DNA of 43,453 nt from Deltaproteobacteria bacterium (GTDB taxonomy: Bacteria; Myxococcota; Myxococcia; Myxococcales; 40CM-4-68-19): NCBI GenBank assembly GCA_025358085.1, contig JANYKT010000026.1:1-43453 (forward strand), given 5' to 3'. The notes under the pieces are model-generated. The model searched no databases. It had not been told where the DNA came from and saw only the letters and a program-made list of their open reading frames with translations. The translations under genes and the position numbers were made by a program. Below, piece by piece: positions 28,355-37,067 of this stretch (its first letter is position 1; every line of letters starts with the position of its first letter).

Positions 28355-29322
28355 GCGAGAGCTCGCTGATCGAGGCGTTCCTGCGGCCCTTCGACCGGGA
28401 CCGTGCCAGCGTGCGAGTCGGGCCCGGGAGTGACTGCGCGGCCGTGAGCCCCTCGAGAGGGCAGCAGCTGGTGGCGACCACCGACGCAGTGATCGAAAGC
28501 GTTCACTTCGATCGGCGCTGGTTCACGCCGGAAGACGTCGGGCACAAGGCGCTGGCGGTGAACCTGAGCGACCTCGCGGCGGCGGGCGCGCGGCCCCGCT
28601 GGTTTCTCTGCGCGCTGGGCGTGCCCCGCGAGCCGCGAGCGGTCTTCTACGCAGCGCGGATGGCACGCGGGATGGCGGCGCTGGCTCGCGCGCACGACTG
28701 CGCGATCATCGGCGGCAATGTGGCGGCGGCTACAGAGTGGTCGGTCACCATCACGGCGCTGGGCGAGGCTCGAAGGCCCTTGACCCGCGCCGGTGGCCAA
28801 CCTGGAGACGCACTGGTGCTCGCGGGCCGGCTCGGAGACGCGGCCGCGGCCTTCCGCTACCTGAGCGCGCGCGCGGCCCAAGTTACGCGCGCGGCCCAAG
28901 TTGGGCGCCCGGTCCCACGAGCCGCGCTGCTAGCTCAGTTGCGGCCCGACCCGCTGGTCGAGGCCGGCCTCATCGCCGCGAGCCTCGCAAGCGCTGCCAT
29001 CGACTTGAGCGACGGCCTGCTGCGAGACCTTGGCCACCTCTGCGCGCAGAGCGACTGCGGGGCCGTGGTCGAGTGCACGACGCTGCCCATCGGCACCCTC
29101 GCCGCGCGCGAGCCCGACGCGCTCGAGCTTGCGCTGGCCGGGGGCGAGGACTACGCGCTCCTCTTCGCCGTGCGGCCGCGGCGCCTGCAAGCACTCCTCC
29201 GCTCCATCCACGGCGCCGTGCAAATCGGCCGGCTCACGCCTCCCGGCGAAGGTCTATCGCTCACCGAGCGCGGCGCTCCCCGGCGTCTGCCGGCGCGCCG
29301 CGGCTTCGATCACCTCGGCTAA
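28351..29322 (+). CDS. thiL: Thiamine-monophosphate kinase
   Basis: 323 residues from TTG 28351, whose TTGA overlaps the kinase gene stop. ThiL makes thiamine diphosphate from the monophosphate. Signatures: G-P-G-S-D-C-A-A, T-D-A-V-I-E-S-V-H-F (Mg/ATP site), K-A-L-A-V-N-L-S-D-L-A-A-A-G-A, a G-G-N-V segment and D-L-S-D-G-L-L-R-D-L. An 18-base tandem duplication (28868-28903) adds R-A-A-Q-V in duplicate in a linker. Its coupling to a signalling pair is unusual for a biosynthetic gene. Confidence 0.95.
   Translation: MSESSLIEAFLRPFDRDRASVRVGPGSDCAAVSPSRGQQLVATTDAVIESVHFDRRWFTPEDVGHKALAVNLSDLAAAGARPRWFLCALGVPREPRAVFYAARMARGMAALARAHDCAIIGGNVAAATEWSVTITALGEARRPLTRAGGQPGDALVLAGRLGDAAAAFRYLSARAAQVTRAAQVGRPVPRAALLAQLRPDPLVEAGLIAASLASAAIDLSDGLLRDLGHLCAQSDCGAVVECTTLPIGTLAAREPDALELALAGGEDYALLFAVRPRRLQALLRSIHGAVQIGRLTPPGEGLSLTERGAPRRLPARRGFDHLG
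28868..28903 (+). repeat. 18-bp tandem duplication in thiL
   Basis: Two copies of an 18-base unit (CGCGCGCGGCCCAAGTT plus A or G) lie head to tail at 28868-28885 and 28886-28903. In frame, they add six residues, so the reading frame is intact. Confidence 0.85.
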
Positions 29323-29374
29323 AAATCGATTTCGCCCCGTGGGCCGCTCGCTCGCGAGCCGAAACCGGCGCCGC

Positions 29375-29403
29375 TTGACGTAGCCTTTGCCGGCTCCTAT
29401 TGA
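29375..29403 (+). promoter_or_regulatory. Putative mfd promoter
   Basis: TTGACG (29375-29380), 17 bases, TATTGA (29398-29403), in the 165-base gap after thiL and 84 bases before the mfd start. Good fit by eye to sigma70. Confidence 0.55.
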
Positions 29404-29487
29404 ACCGCGTCCACCTTAGCTTTCGCGCGGGGTCCCTCACGGGGCCTTCGTGCGCGAACCTGTTTGCGCAAGGCGATTCTGTCCGCA

Positions 29488-32400
29488 ATGAAGCCTTCTG
29501 AGATCCAGCCGCTTCCCGAGAAAGGCAGCGCCACCGCTCTCGCGGAGCTGCTCGCCACCACGCCCACCGAAGCGCGCAAGGTCCGGGTGAGCGGACTCTT
29601 CGGCGCCGCCCGTGGCTACGCGCTCGCCCAGCTGAGTCGCCGCACGCGCCGGACGCTCGTCTGCATTGAACCGACCGAAGACGCGGCCGAAGCGCTCGAG
29701 CGCGACCTGCGCTTCTTCTTCGCTGCCGAGCCACCGGTCGGAGCCTCAAAAGCAAAGGCCCTGGACCGCCGTGGCCCAGACGCAATCGTCCGCCTGCCTG
29801 CGGACGAGGTGCTGCCCTATGAGGGCCTCACCCCGGACCGCATGGTCGCGCAGCAGCGCCTCGCGGGCCTCTTCCACCTTCACCTCGGCGACGCGCTCAG
29901 CGTCGTCATTCTCAGCGTCCGCGCGCTCGCGCGCCGCGTCCTGCCTCGCGCGGCGCTCGACGCCCGCAGCTTCCAGCTCTCGGTCGAGATGGAGCAGGAC
30001 CGCGACGAGCTGGCGGCCAAGCTCACCGCCGCTGGGTACGCACGGGTCCCGCTGGTCGAGGACCCGGGAACCTTCGCGGTTCGCGGCGGCGTCTTCGATG
30101 TCTGGTCGCCGCTCGACGCAGCGCCCGCCCGGCTCGAATTCTTCGGCGACCTGATCGAGAAGATCCGCGCTTTCGACCCGCAGACCCAGCGCACCGTGCG
30201 CGAACTGGAGCTGGTCTCGCTGTGTCCCGCGCGCGAGATCGTGCTCGACGAGCAGGGCCGCAAAGCGGCGGTCGCCACCGTGCGCGCCGCGGCCGACGCG
30301 GTCGAGACGCCGTCCCGCCAGCTGCGCGAGCTGATCGACGAGCTGCAGACCAAATCGCAAGACGACGAACTCTTCGCTGCCGGCCTCGCCGCGCTCCTGC
30401 CGGGGTTCTATCCCGGTGGCCTGTCGCCGATCACCGAATACCTGCCGAAGAACGCGATCTGGGTCCTCGATGATCCGCTCGAGCTGGAGCGGCAATGGAG
30501 CGAGCTCTGGAGCGCGCTCGAGGATTCTTTTGCCGACTCGCGGCGCAAGGGCGCGCTGGCGCTACCGCCCGACCAGCACTTTCTTCATGAGCGCGACGTG
30601 CGGCCCACGCTCGACCGCGCCAGCGTGCTGGAGCTCTCGGGTATTCAAATGCTCGACCTTTCGCGCGGCTCGACCGAAATCGACTTTCCGCTGCAGCCAA
30701 CAAAGGATCTCCGCGCCGAAATTCAAACCCATCACGGAGAAGATGGCGCGCTGCAGCCGCTCGTCCGGCGACTGGGGTCGCACCGCGAGCGCGGCACCGC
30801 CGCAGTGATTGCCTGCCACAGCTCCGCGCAGGCCGAGCGCACCAAGCGGCTCCTGCTCGACCGCAACTTGATGGCTCTCATCATTGAAGCCCTGCCCGAG
30901 GAGCCGTCGACTCTCTATAAACCCTCCACCCACGCTTTCCTGGTCGTCGGCGAGATCAGTGCCGGTTTCGTCGATCTTCATAATCGCTTCGCGCTGTATA
31001 GCGATGAAGATATTTTCGGTCCCCGCGCGCGCGCCCGCAAGACACCGAAGCGGCCCAAGACATTCGGCCAGGACGCGGCCGATTTCAAGGATTTGAAAGA
31101 GGGCGATCTCATCGTCCACATCGACCACGGAATCGCGCGCTATGACGGCCTGACCCGGCTGGCGGTCCGTGGCTTCGCGGCCGACTTCATCCTTCTGCAA
31201 TTCGCCGGCAAGGATAAGCTCTATCTGCCGGTCGGGCGGCTGCGGCAGATCCAGAAGTATGTCGGCGGCGATCCGGAGAAGGCGAAGCTCGATTCATTGA
31301 AGAGCCAGACCTTCCTGAAGCGGAAGGAGCGCGTCAAGCAGGAGCTGCTCAAGATGGCGGCCGAGCTGCTGGACATCCACGCCGCGCGCGCCGCCCACGA
31401 GGGCTTTGCTTTTGCCGCGCCCGACGCGATGTATCGGACTTTCGAGGCCGACTTCGAATTCGAGGAGACGCCCGAACAGGCCAGGGCAATTGAAGATGTT
31501 TTGAAAGACATGCAATCAAAGCAGCCAATGGACCGGCTGGTCTGCGGCGATGTCGGCTATGGAAAGACCGAGGTCGCATTAAGAGCCATCTTCAAAGCAG
31601 TGGAGGACAAGAAGCAGGTGGCGGTGCTGGTCCCCACGACCATCCTCGCCTCGCAGCATTACCGGACCTTTTCAAAACGCCTGAAGGATTATCCGGTCAT
31701 CGTCGAGATGGTCTCCCGCTTTCGCGATCCCAAAGACGTGCGCGAGGTGCTGAGGAAAACGCGCGAGGGCAAGGTGGACGTGCTGATCGGCACGCACCGG
31801 CTCCTGAGCGCCGATGTTGGATTCAAGGACCTGGGCCTGGTGGTGGTGGACGAGGAGCAGCGCTTTGGCGTGAAGCACAAGGAGCAATTAAAAAAGCTGC
31901 GCAAGCTGGTGGACGTCTTGACTCTGACCGCCACGCCGATACCACGCACCCTGCATATGTCGATGATGGGCATTCGCGACCTGAGCATCATCGGCACTCC
32001 GCCGGTTGACCGCAGGGCCATTCGTACCTTCGTCTCCAAGTTCGACGGCGGCACCATCAAGGAAGCGATCGAGCGGGAGCTGGCGCGGGGCGGGCAGGTG
32101 TTCTTCCTGCACAACCGCATTCAATCGATCGGCGGCGTCCACGAGTACCTCAGGAAGCTGGTGCCGCAGGCGAAGATCGCGGTGGCGCACGGGCAGATGG
32201 GCGAGCACAAACTCGAAAAGGTAATGACCGAGTTCATCGAGAAGCGCATCGACGTGCTGCTCTGCACCGCCATCATCGAGAGCGGGCTCGATATCCCCAG
32301 CGCCAATACCATCCTGATCAACCGCGCCGATACCTTTGGATTGAGCCAGCTGTATCAAATCCGCGGCCGCGTCGGACGGTCGCGCGAGCGCGCCTATGCT

Positions 32401-33111
32401 TATCTATTGGTGCCGGCGCGGCGGCCGATGACCCGCGACGCGCAGAAGCGATTGCAGGTGCTGCAGCAGTTCACCGAGCTGGGAGCCGGATTCCAGATCG
32501 CTTCTCACGACCTCGAGCTCAGGGGCGCGGGCAATCTATTGGGGGCTCACCAGAGCGGACAGATCGAATCGGTCGGATTCGATCTCTATACGCAGATGCT
32601 GCAAGAGGCAGTGGCCGAGCTGAAGGGCGAAAAACCGCGCACCGACTTCGAGCCGGATGTCGAGTTGCCGGTGCCTGCTTATATCCCGGAGGATTACGTC
32701 CCCGAGGTCCAGCAGCGCCTGGTGTTCTACAAGAAGCTCGCTTCGGCCACGACTGAAGAGGAGCTGTATGACGTCAAGGGCGAGCTGCGCGATCAATGCG
32801 GGGAGTCGCCGCCCGAGGTCGATGCGCTGGTCGAGGTGATGAGTCTGAAGAATGAGCTGCGCGGGCTGCGCATGCGCGGACTCAAGACCGGGCCGGGGCG
32901 GCTGGTTGTTTCGCTCGGGCCGGACGCCCTGCTGGATCCGGTCAAACTCGCCATCTTCGTCGCCAAGGGAAAAGGCCGCTATCGACTGACGCCAGGAATG
33001 GAGCTGGTCGCCGAGATGACCGGCTCTTCGGGCGTGCTCTCGGCGGAGCAGGCTCTGGGCGGCGCTCGTTCGCTGCTGCAGGAACTCCGCCGTTGCGCGA
33101 TCCCTGAATGA
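29488..33111 (+). CDS. mfd: Transcription-repair coupling factor Mfd
   Basis: 1207 residues from ATG 29488 (TTG 29464 adds 8 and is less likely). Mfd removes RNA polymerase stalled at lesions and recruits UvrA. In order: UvrB-like N-terminal modules (G-L-F-G-A-A-R-G-Y; Y-E-G-L-T-P-D), the RNA-polymerase-interacting domain (G-D-L-I-V-H-I-D-H-G-I-A-R-Y, near 540-600), RecG-like translocase with G-D-V-G-Y-G-K-T-E (near 687), D-E-E-Q-R-F-G (near 788), T-A-T-P-I-P-R-T-L and Q-I-R-G-R-V-G-R-S, and the C-terminal TRCF domain (from about 1040). From about 30640 on, codons are more AT-ending (for example TTA and AGA at 31579-31584) than in the N-terminal third. Confidence 0.97.
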   Translation: MKPSEIQPLPEKGSATALAELLATTPTEARKVRVSGLFGAARGYALAQLSRRTRRTLVCIEPTEDAAEALERDLRFFFAAEPPVGASKAKALDRRGPDAIVRLPADEVLPYEGLTPDRMVAQQRLAGLFHLHLGDALSVVILSVRALARRVLPRAALDARSFQLSVEMEQDRDELAAKLTAAGYARVPLVEDPGTFAVRGGVFDVWSPLDAAPARLEFFGDLIEKIRAFDPQTQRTVRELELVSLCPAREIVLDEQGRKAAVATVRAAADAVETPSRQLRELIDELQTKSQDDELFAAGLAALLPGFYPGGLSPITEYLPKNAIWVLDDPLELERQWSELWSALEDSFADSRRKGALALPPDQHFLHERDVRPTLDRASVLELSGIQMLDLSRGSTEIDFPLQPTKDLRAEIQTHHGEDGALQPLVRRLGSHRERGTAAVIACHSSAQAERTKRLLLDRNLMALIIEALPEEPSTLYKPSTHAFLVVGEISAGFVDLHNRFALYSDEDIFGPRARARKTPKRPKTFGQDAADFKDLKEGDLIVHIDHGIARYDGLTRLAVRGFAADFILLQFAGKDKLYLPVGRLRQIQKYVGGDPEKAKLDSLKSQTFLKRKERVKQELLKMAAELLDIHAARAAHEGFAFAAPDAMYRTFEADFEFEETPEQARAIEDVLKDMQSKQPMDRLVCGDVGYGKTEVALRAIFKAVEDKKQVAVLVPTTILASQHYRTFSKRLKDYPVIVEMVSRFRDPKDVREVLRKTREGKVDVLIGTHRLLSADVGFKDLGLVVVDEEQRFGVKHKEQLKKLRKLVDVLTLTATPIPRTLHMSMMGIRDLSIIGTPPVDRRAIRTFVSKFDGGTIKEAIERELARGGQVFFLHNRIQSIGGVHEYLRKLVPQAKIAVAHGQMGEHKLEKVMTEFIEKRIDVLLCTAIIESGLDIPSANTILINRADTFGLSQLYQIRGRVGRSRERAYAYLLVPARRPMTRDAQKRLQVLQQFTELGAGFQIASHDLELRGAGNLLGAHQSGQIESVGFDLYTQMLQEAVAELKGEKPRTDFEPDVELPVPAYIPEDYVPEVQQRLVFYKKLASATTEEELYDVKGELRDQCGESPPEVDALVEVMSLKNELRGLRMRGLKTGPGRLVVSLGPDALLDPVKLAIFVAKGKGRYRLTPGMELVAEMTGSSGVLSAEQALGGARSLLQELRRCAIPE

Positions 33112-33125
33112 AGAAGTAAACCTCC

Positions 33126-33172
33126 CGGTCTGCTGTTGAGTCTGGTACCCGCTTCCTCTCCTCTCCAGACCG
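33126..33172 (+). promoter_or_regulatory. Leader with competing hairpins before the first parvulin gene
   Basis: The 3' arm CCAGACCG (33165-33172) can pair with CGGTCTG (33126-33132) or with GTCTGG (33140-33145), but not with both. It ends just before the GAAGGA ribosome site (33172-33178) of the gene at 33186. Only a structural observation; the pairings are short. Confidence 0.25.
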
Positions 33173-33185
33173 AAGGACCAAAGCG

Positions 33186-34193
33186 ATGAATCCGCGCAAA
33201 TCCCTGCTCCTCTGCGTCCCCTTGCTCGCCGCCATGGCTTGCGGTTCCAAGACCACCTCGTCGTCGCCGGCCAAGACCGGCGCGGTGGTAGCGACCGTCG
33301 GTACCGAGACCATCACCGCCGACGAGTTGAAGAAGCGCCTCGAGGAGACGAGCCCCTTCCTGCGCGCGCGCTACAACACGCTCGAGCGCAAGAAGGAGTT
33401 CCTCGACAACCTGGTTCGCAACGAGCTGCTCGCGCAGGAAGCGCGCCGCCAGGGCTTTGACAAGAGCCCCGCCGTCGAAGAGCAGACGAAGCGCGCCATG
33501 ATTCAGGAGCTGATCAAGCACCAGCTCGACGAGAAGCTGACTGGCGCGGACATCGCCGAGGCCGATTTGAAAAAGTTCTACGACGCGCACCAGGACGACT
33601 TCGTCAAGCCCGAGCGCGCGCGCGTTTTCCACATCCTCCTCGCGGCAAAGGACGCCAGGGAGAAGGTGGCTGTGCACAAGCAGGCCGTGGCGTTGCTCAA
33701 GGATATCGACGCTCGCGAGAAGAAGGGCGAGGTCAATGCCTTCCAGACCGTCGCCATGAAGGAGAGCAAGGACCAGCTCTCGGCGCCGATGGGCGGCGAC
33801 CTGCGCTTTCTCTCGAAGGACGAGCTGACCAAGGCCTACAATCCGGAGCTGGCAACTGCCGCATTCGACCTGAAGAGCCCCGGCGAGAAGGCCGGCCCGA
33901 TCGACACTCCGACAGGCGTCGAGCTGGTCAAGCTGCAGGTCAAGACGGTGGCGCTCAATCGCAGCTTCGATGAATCGAAGGACTCGATTCGCGGCCGCAT
34001 GGCCCGCGAGCGCCGCAGCCGCGAGTACGACGACTGGATCAAGAAGCTGCACGAGACCACCAAGATTTCCATCAATGACGCCGAGCTGGACAAGGTCCAG
34101 GTCGACGGCTCGGCGCAGCCCCCGGCAATGAACCAGCAGCAGCAGCTCCGCCCGGTCCCGGCACCCGCTGCTGCGAAGATTGGCGAGCGGTAG
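33186..34193 (+). CDS. PrsA/SurA-like parvulin lipoprotein
   Basis: 335 residues from ATG 33186, lipobox L-A-A-M-A-C (Cys 19). SurA-N-type helical region (about 35-120, with V-A-T-V-G-T-E-T-I-T-A-D-E-L) followed by a degenerate parvulin fold with H-I-L-L-A and G-G-D-L-R-F-L-S; the C-terminus is Gln/Pro/Ala-rich. Secreted peptidyl-prolyl isomerase or chaperone. First of three similar genes. The 3' end overlaps the reading frame of the next gene only if a TTG at 34180 is used. Confidence 0.85.
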   Translation: MNPRKSLLLCVPLLAAMACGSKTTSSSPAKTGAVVATVGTETITADELKKRLEETSPFLRARYNTLERKKEFLDNLVRNELLAQEARRQGFDKSPAVEEQTKRAMIQELIKHQLDEKLTGADIAEADLKKFYDAHQDDFVKPERARVFHILLAAKDAREKVAVHKQAVALLKDIDAREKKGEVNAFQTVAMKESKDQLSAPMGGDLRFLSKDELTKAYNPELATAAFDLKSPGEKAGPIDTPTGVELVKLQVKTVALNRSFDESKDSIRGRMARERRSREYDDWIKKLHETTKISINDAELDKVQVDGSAQPPAMNQQQQLRPVPAPAAAKIGER

Positions 34194-34206
34194 TAGAACC
34201 TCGCTG

Positions 34207-35202
34207 GTGAGCCGACTGACTTGCTGTTCCGGAGGAGGCCCAGGGCTCGCGCCCGGCCTCCTCCTGTTGATTCTGGCAGGCGCGGTGCCGCTGTCTTGCC
34301 GTGAGCCGCCCGCGCCGCCGCCGAAGCCGCCGCCTGCCGCCGCGCAGGTGAATGGCTTGCCGATCCTGGTGTCGCGGTTGCAGCTCGAGCTCGACCGGGT
34401 CCGGCGCCCGTCCGACGGCGCCGCGGCCACGCCCGGGCAGCCGCAGGATCTGGTCCGGCTCGCGCACGCGGTGCTGGATACGCTGATCGAGCGCGCCATC
34501 GTCGTGCAGCGCGCCAAGGCAGCGGGGCTCACCATCAGCGAGGCCGACGTGCAGCGCTCGACCGACGCGCTCGCGGACGACGCGCGCAAGGGCGGGCAGT
34601 CATTTGGCGATCGGCTGCGATCGGACGGGCAGACATTGGAAGCCCTCACCGAGGAGATGCGCGAGCGGCTGCTGGCAGAGCGTTATGTCGCCGAGCAGAC
34701 CCGGGCCGAGCACGCCTCGCCGGCCGAGGCGCGCGCCTGGTTCGACCAGCACCGCGCGGACTTCGATACTCCGGAAGAGGTGCACGCCCAGCAGCTGGTG
34801 GTCTCCTCGGCCGACGAGGCGAAGAGCCTGCTCGACCAGCTCCGCAAGGGCGCTCTGTTCGAGGACCTGGCGCGGGCGCACTCGACTTCGCCCGACGCGC
34901 GCGGCGGCGGCGACCTGGGCTGGTTTCCGCGCGGCAAGATGCCCCGCTCGTTCGACGATGCCTGCTTTTCGGCCAGCACCGGCAAGCTGTCGGGAGTGGT
35001 CGCCTCGCCGTACGGCTTCCACGTCTTCAAGGTGCTGGGAAAGCGGGGCCCGAAGCACCGCTCCTTCGAAGAGGTTAAACTTGAAGCAGAGCGGCAGGCA
35101 ACCGCGGAAAAACGCACCCAGGCCGAGCGGCAGCTGCTCGCCCAGCTGCGTAAGTCCGCCGAAATCCGCATCGACGAATCCTCCTTCGTCCTGCTCAAGT
35201 AG
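34207..35202 (+). CDS. Parvulin (PpiC) lipoprotein
   Basis: 331 residues from GTG 34207, chosen over TTG 34180 because it is outside the upstream gene and leaves a lipoprotein signal ending V-P-L-S-C (Cys 31). SurA-N-like front, then a clear rotamase domain (about 195-290): V-H-A-Q-Q-L-V-V, A-R-A-H-S-T-S-P-D, G-G-G-D-L-G-W-F, and Y-G-F-H-V-F-K-V. Outer-membrane or periplasmic folding factor. It is 13 bases after the first parvulin gene and 18 before the third. Confidence 0.88.
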   Translation: MSRLTCCSGGGPGLAPGLLLLILAGAVPLSCREPPAPPPKPPPAAAQVNGLPILVSRLQLELDRVRRPSDGAAATPGQPQDLVRLAHAVLDTLIERAIVVQRAKAAGLTISEADVQRSTDALADDARKGGQSFGDRLRSDGQTLEALTEEMRERLLAERYVAEQTRAEHASPAEARAWFDQHRADFDTPEEVHAQQLVVSSADEAKSLLDQLRKGALFEDLARAHSTSPDARGGGDLGWFPRGKMPRSFDDACFSASTGKLSGVVASPYGFHVFKVLGKRGPKHRSFEEVKLEAERQATAEKRTQAERQLLAQLRKSAEIRIDESSFVLLK

Positions 35203-35220
35203 CGAGGTAGAACGCAACTT

Positions 35221-36174
35221 ATGAAGCGAGCCGCCCTGTTTCTGTTGGTCCTGCCGCTGTCCGCGCGCGCCGAAATCAAGGAGCGCATCGCGGCGGTGGT
35301 GAACGGACAGCCCATCGCGCTGACCGATGTCCAGGAGCGGGTCGCGCCAGAGCTCCTGCGCCTGAATGGCCGCGGGATGGTGGGTCCGGTGCTGGACCAG
35401 CAGCGCCGTGACCTGCTCAAGCACGGCCTCGATCAGCTGGTGGACGAGAAGCTCGTGGAGAGCGAGGCCGAGGTGCTGGGCATCGACGTCCCCGAGGATG
35501 AGGTGCAGAAGCTGGTTTCCGAGCTCGCCAAGCAGAACGCCATGGACTCGGCGCAGTTTCGCGAGGCGCTGACCGGGCAGGGCATCGACTTCGAGACGGT
35601 GCGAGCCTCGCTCAAGCGGCAGCAGCTGATGCTCCGGCTGCTGCAATACAAGGTGAAGCCGCGCAAGGTGAGCGACGAAGAAGTGCAGTCCGCCTACGCG
35701 GCCATGGTGGCCGAGGGAGAGGCCGAAGTGCGCGCGCGGCACCTGTTCATCGCCGCGCCCGATGGTGCGCCGCCGCAGCAGCTGGAACGGGCCAAGCTGA
35801 AAGCAGAAGAGGCGCTGCGGCGCGTGCAGGCTGGCGAGAGCTTCGCTCTGGTCGCGCGCGATCTGTCCGAAGGGCCGGGTGCAGCCGAGGGCGGCGACCT
35901 GGGCTACTTCCGGCGCGGGCAGATGCTGCAGGCAATCGATCAGGCGGCGTTCTCTCTCAAGCCCGGCGAGACTTCGCAGCTCATCCGCAATGGTGGCGAG
36001 CACGGCGGCTACCACCTCGTGCACCTCGAGGACCGGCGCAAGATTGCCGCCAAGCCGCTGGCCGAGGTGCAGGAAGAGCTCCGCAACAAGATCTCGAACG
36101 AGTCGGTCCTCAAGGAGCGCGAGCACTACCTGGCCTCGCTCCGCAAGAGCGCGCAGATCGACCTGAAAATGTGA
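35221..36174 (+). CDS. surA: SurA-like periplasmic chaperone
   Basis: 317 residues with a Sec-type signal (M-K-R-A-A-L-F-L-L-V-L-P-L-S-A-R-A). SurA-N domain (I-A-A-V-V-N-G-Q-P-I-A-L-T-D-V, from about residue 24) and one parvulin domain (R-A-R-H-L-F-I, G-G-D-L-G-Y-F-R-R-G, G-G-Y-H-L-V-H-L). E. coli SurA has two parvulin domains and is longer; this one has one. It guides outer-membrane proteins to the BAM machine. The stop overlaps the pdxA start (GTGA), the same surA-pdxA order as in E. coli, which supports the name. Confidence 0.85.
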   Translation: MKRAALFLLVLPLSARAEIKERIAAVVNGQPIALTDVQERVAPELLRLNGRGMVGPVLDQQRRDLLKHGLDQLVDEKLVESEAEVLGIDVPEDEVQKLVSELAKQNAMDSAQFREALTGQGIDFETVRASLKRQQLMLRLLQYKVKPRKVSDEEVQSAYAAMVAEGEAEVRARHLFIAAPDGAPPQQLERAKLKAEEALRRVQAGESFALVARDLSEGPGAAEGGDLGYFRRGQMLQAIDQAAFSLKPGETSQLIRNGGEHGGYHLVHLEDRRKIAAKPLAEVQEELRNKISNESVLKEREHYLASLRKSAQIDLKM

Positions 36175-37043
36175 CGGTCGCCGTCTCCATGGGCGACCCC
36201 GCGGGGATCGGTCCCGAGGTGGTGGTGGCGGCGCTGGCTACGGCGCGCGCGCCGGCCGCGGTGGTCTACGGAGAACGGGCGGTACTGGAGCGCGCGGCGG
36301 CCCTGCGCGGGGTCGCGCTGCCTTCGCGCATTGTCGAGACGGCCGGCGGCGCGCTCGGCTTCGTCAACGCGGCGGTGGCAGCGGTGCAGCGCGGCGAGGC
36401 GCGGTCGCTGTGCACCGCACCGCTGTCCAAGAAGCGCGTGGCTCTCGGCTCGCCGGGCTTCGTCGGCCACACCGAGCACCTGGCCGCAATGACCTCCGCG
36501 CGCGTGGCGATGATGCTGGCGGGACCACGGCTGCGGGTGGTGCTCGCGACCAATCACCTGGCGCTGCGCGAGGTGCCGCTGCGCCTGAACCGCGAGCAGA
36601 TCGCCTTCGTTGCCGGTCTCGCTGCGCGGGAGCTGAAGGCACGCTTTGGGATCGCGGCGCCACGCATCGCGGTGCTCGGGCTCAACCCGCATGCGGGTGA
36701 CGGCGGCATCTTCGGTGACGAGGAGGAGCGCATCATCGCGCCCGCGATTGCCGACGCGCGGGCGGCCGGCGTCGACGCTACCGGTCCGCACCCCGCGGAC
36801 GGGTATTTTCCCCAAGCGGCGCGGGGCGCATGCGACGCGGTGGTCGCGCTCTACCACGACCAGGGCCTGATTCCGGCCAAGCTGATTGACTTTCGGGAGA
36901 CGGTGAACGTGACGCTGGGCCTGCCCTGGCCGCGCACCAGTCCGGACCACGGCACGGCCGAGGACATTGCCTGGAAGGGAGTCGCCGACCCCGAGCCGAT
37001 GCTGCAGGCGTTGCTGCTCGCCGCCCGGCTCGCCGCGCAGTAA
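36171..37043 (+). CDS. pdxA: 4-hydroxythreonine-4-phosphate dehydrogenase
   Basis: 290 residues from GTG 36171. Oxidises 4-phosphohydroxythreonine in the DXP-dependent pyridoxal phosphate pathway. Seen: M-G-D-P-A-G-I-G-P-E, T-A-P-L-S-K, the metal ligands in G-H-T-E-H-L and Y-H-D-Q-G-L, L-N-P-H-A-G-D-G-G, G-P-H-P-A-D and S-P-D-H-G-T-A. Shorter than the common 320-330 residues, mainly in the early part, yet with all signature residues. Convergent with the lipoprotein gene, 24 bases between stops. Confidence 0.96.
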   Translation: MTVAVSMGDPAGIGPEVVVAALATARAPAAVVYGERAVLERAAALRGVALPSRIVETAGGALGFVNAAVAAVQRGEARSLCTAPLSKKRVALGSPGFVGHTEHLAAMTSARVAMMLAGPRLRVVLATNHLALREVPLRLNREQIAFVAGLAARELKARFGIAAPRIAVLGLNPHAGDGGIFGDEEERIIAPAIADARAAGVDATGPHPADGYFPQAARGACDAVVALYHDQGLIPAKLIDFRETVNVTLGLPWPRTSPDHGTAEDIAWKGVADPEPMLQALLLAARLAAQ

Positions 37044-37067
37044 GGCTCCGCCAGGCCGAGTTGCCGC

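Noticed and set aside
28351-28360. TPP riboswitch for thiL
   Set aside because: thiL starts inside the kinase gene stop, leaving no leader, and no TPP consensus is seen.
32979-34649. 556-codon minus-strand frame opposite the parvulin genes
   Set aside because: Antisense shadow, low-complexity, no motif.
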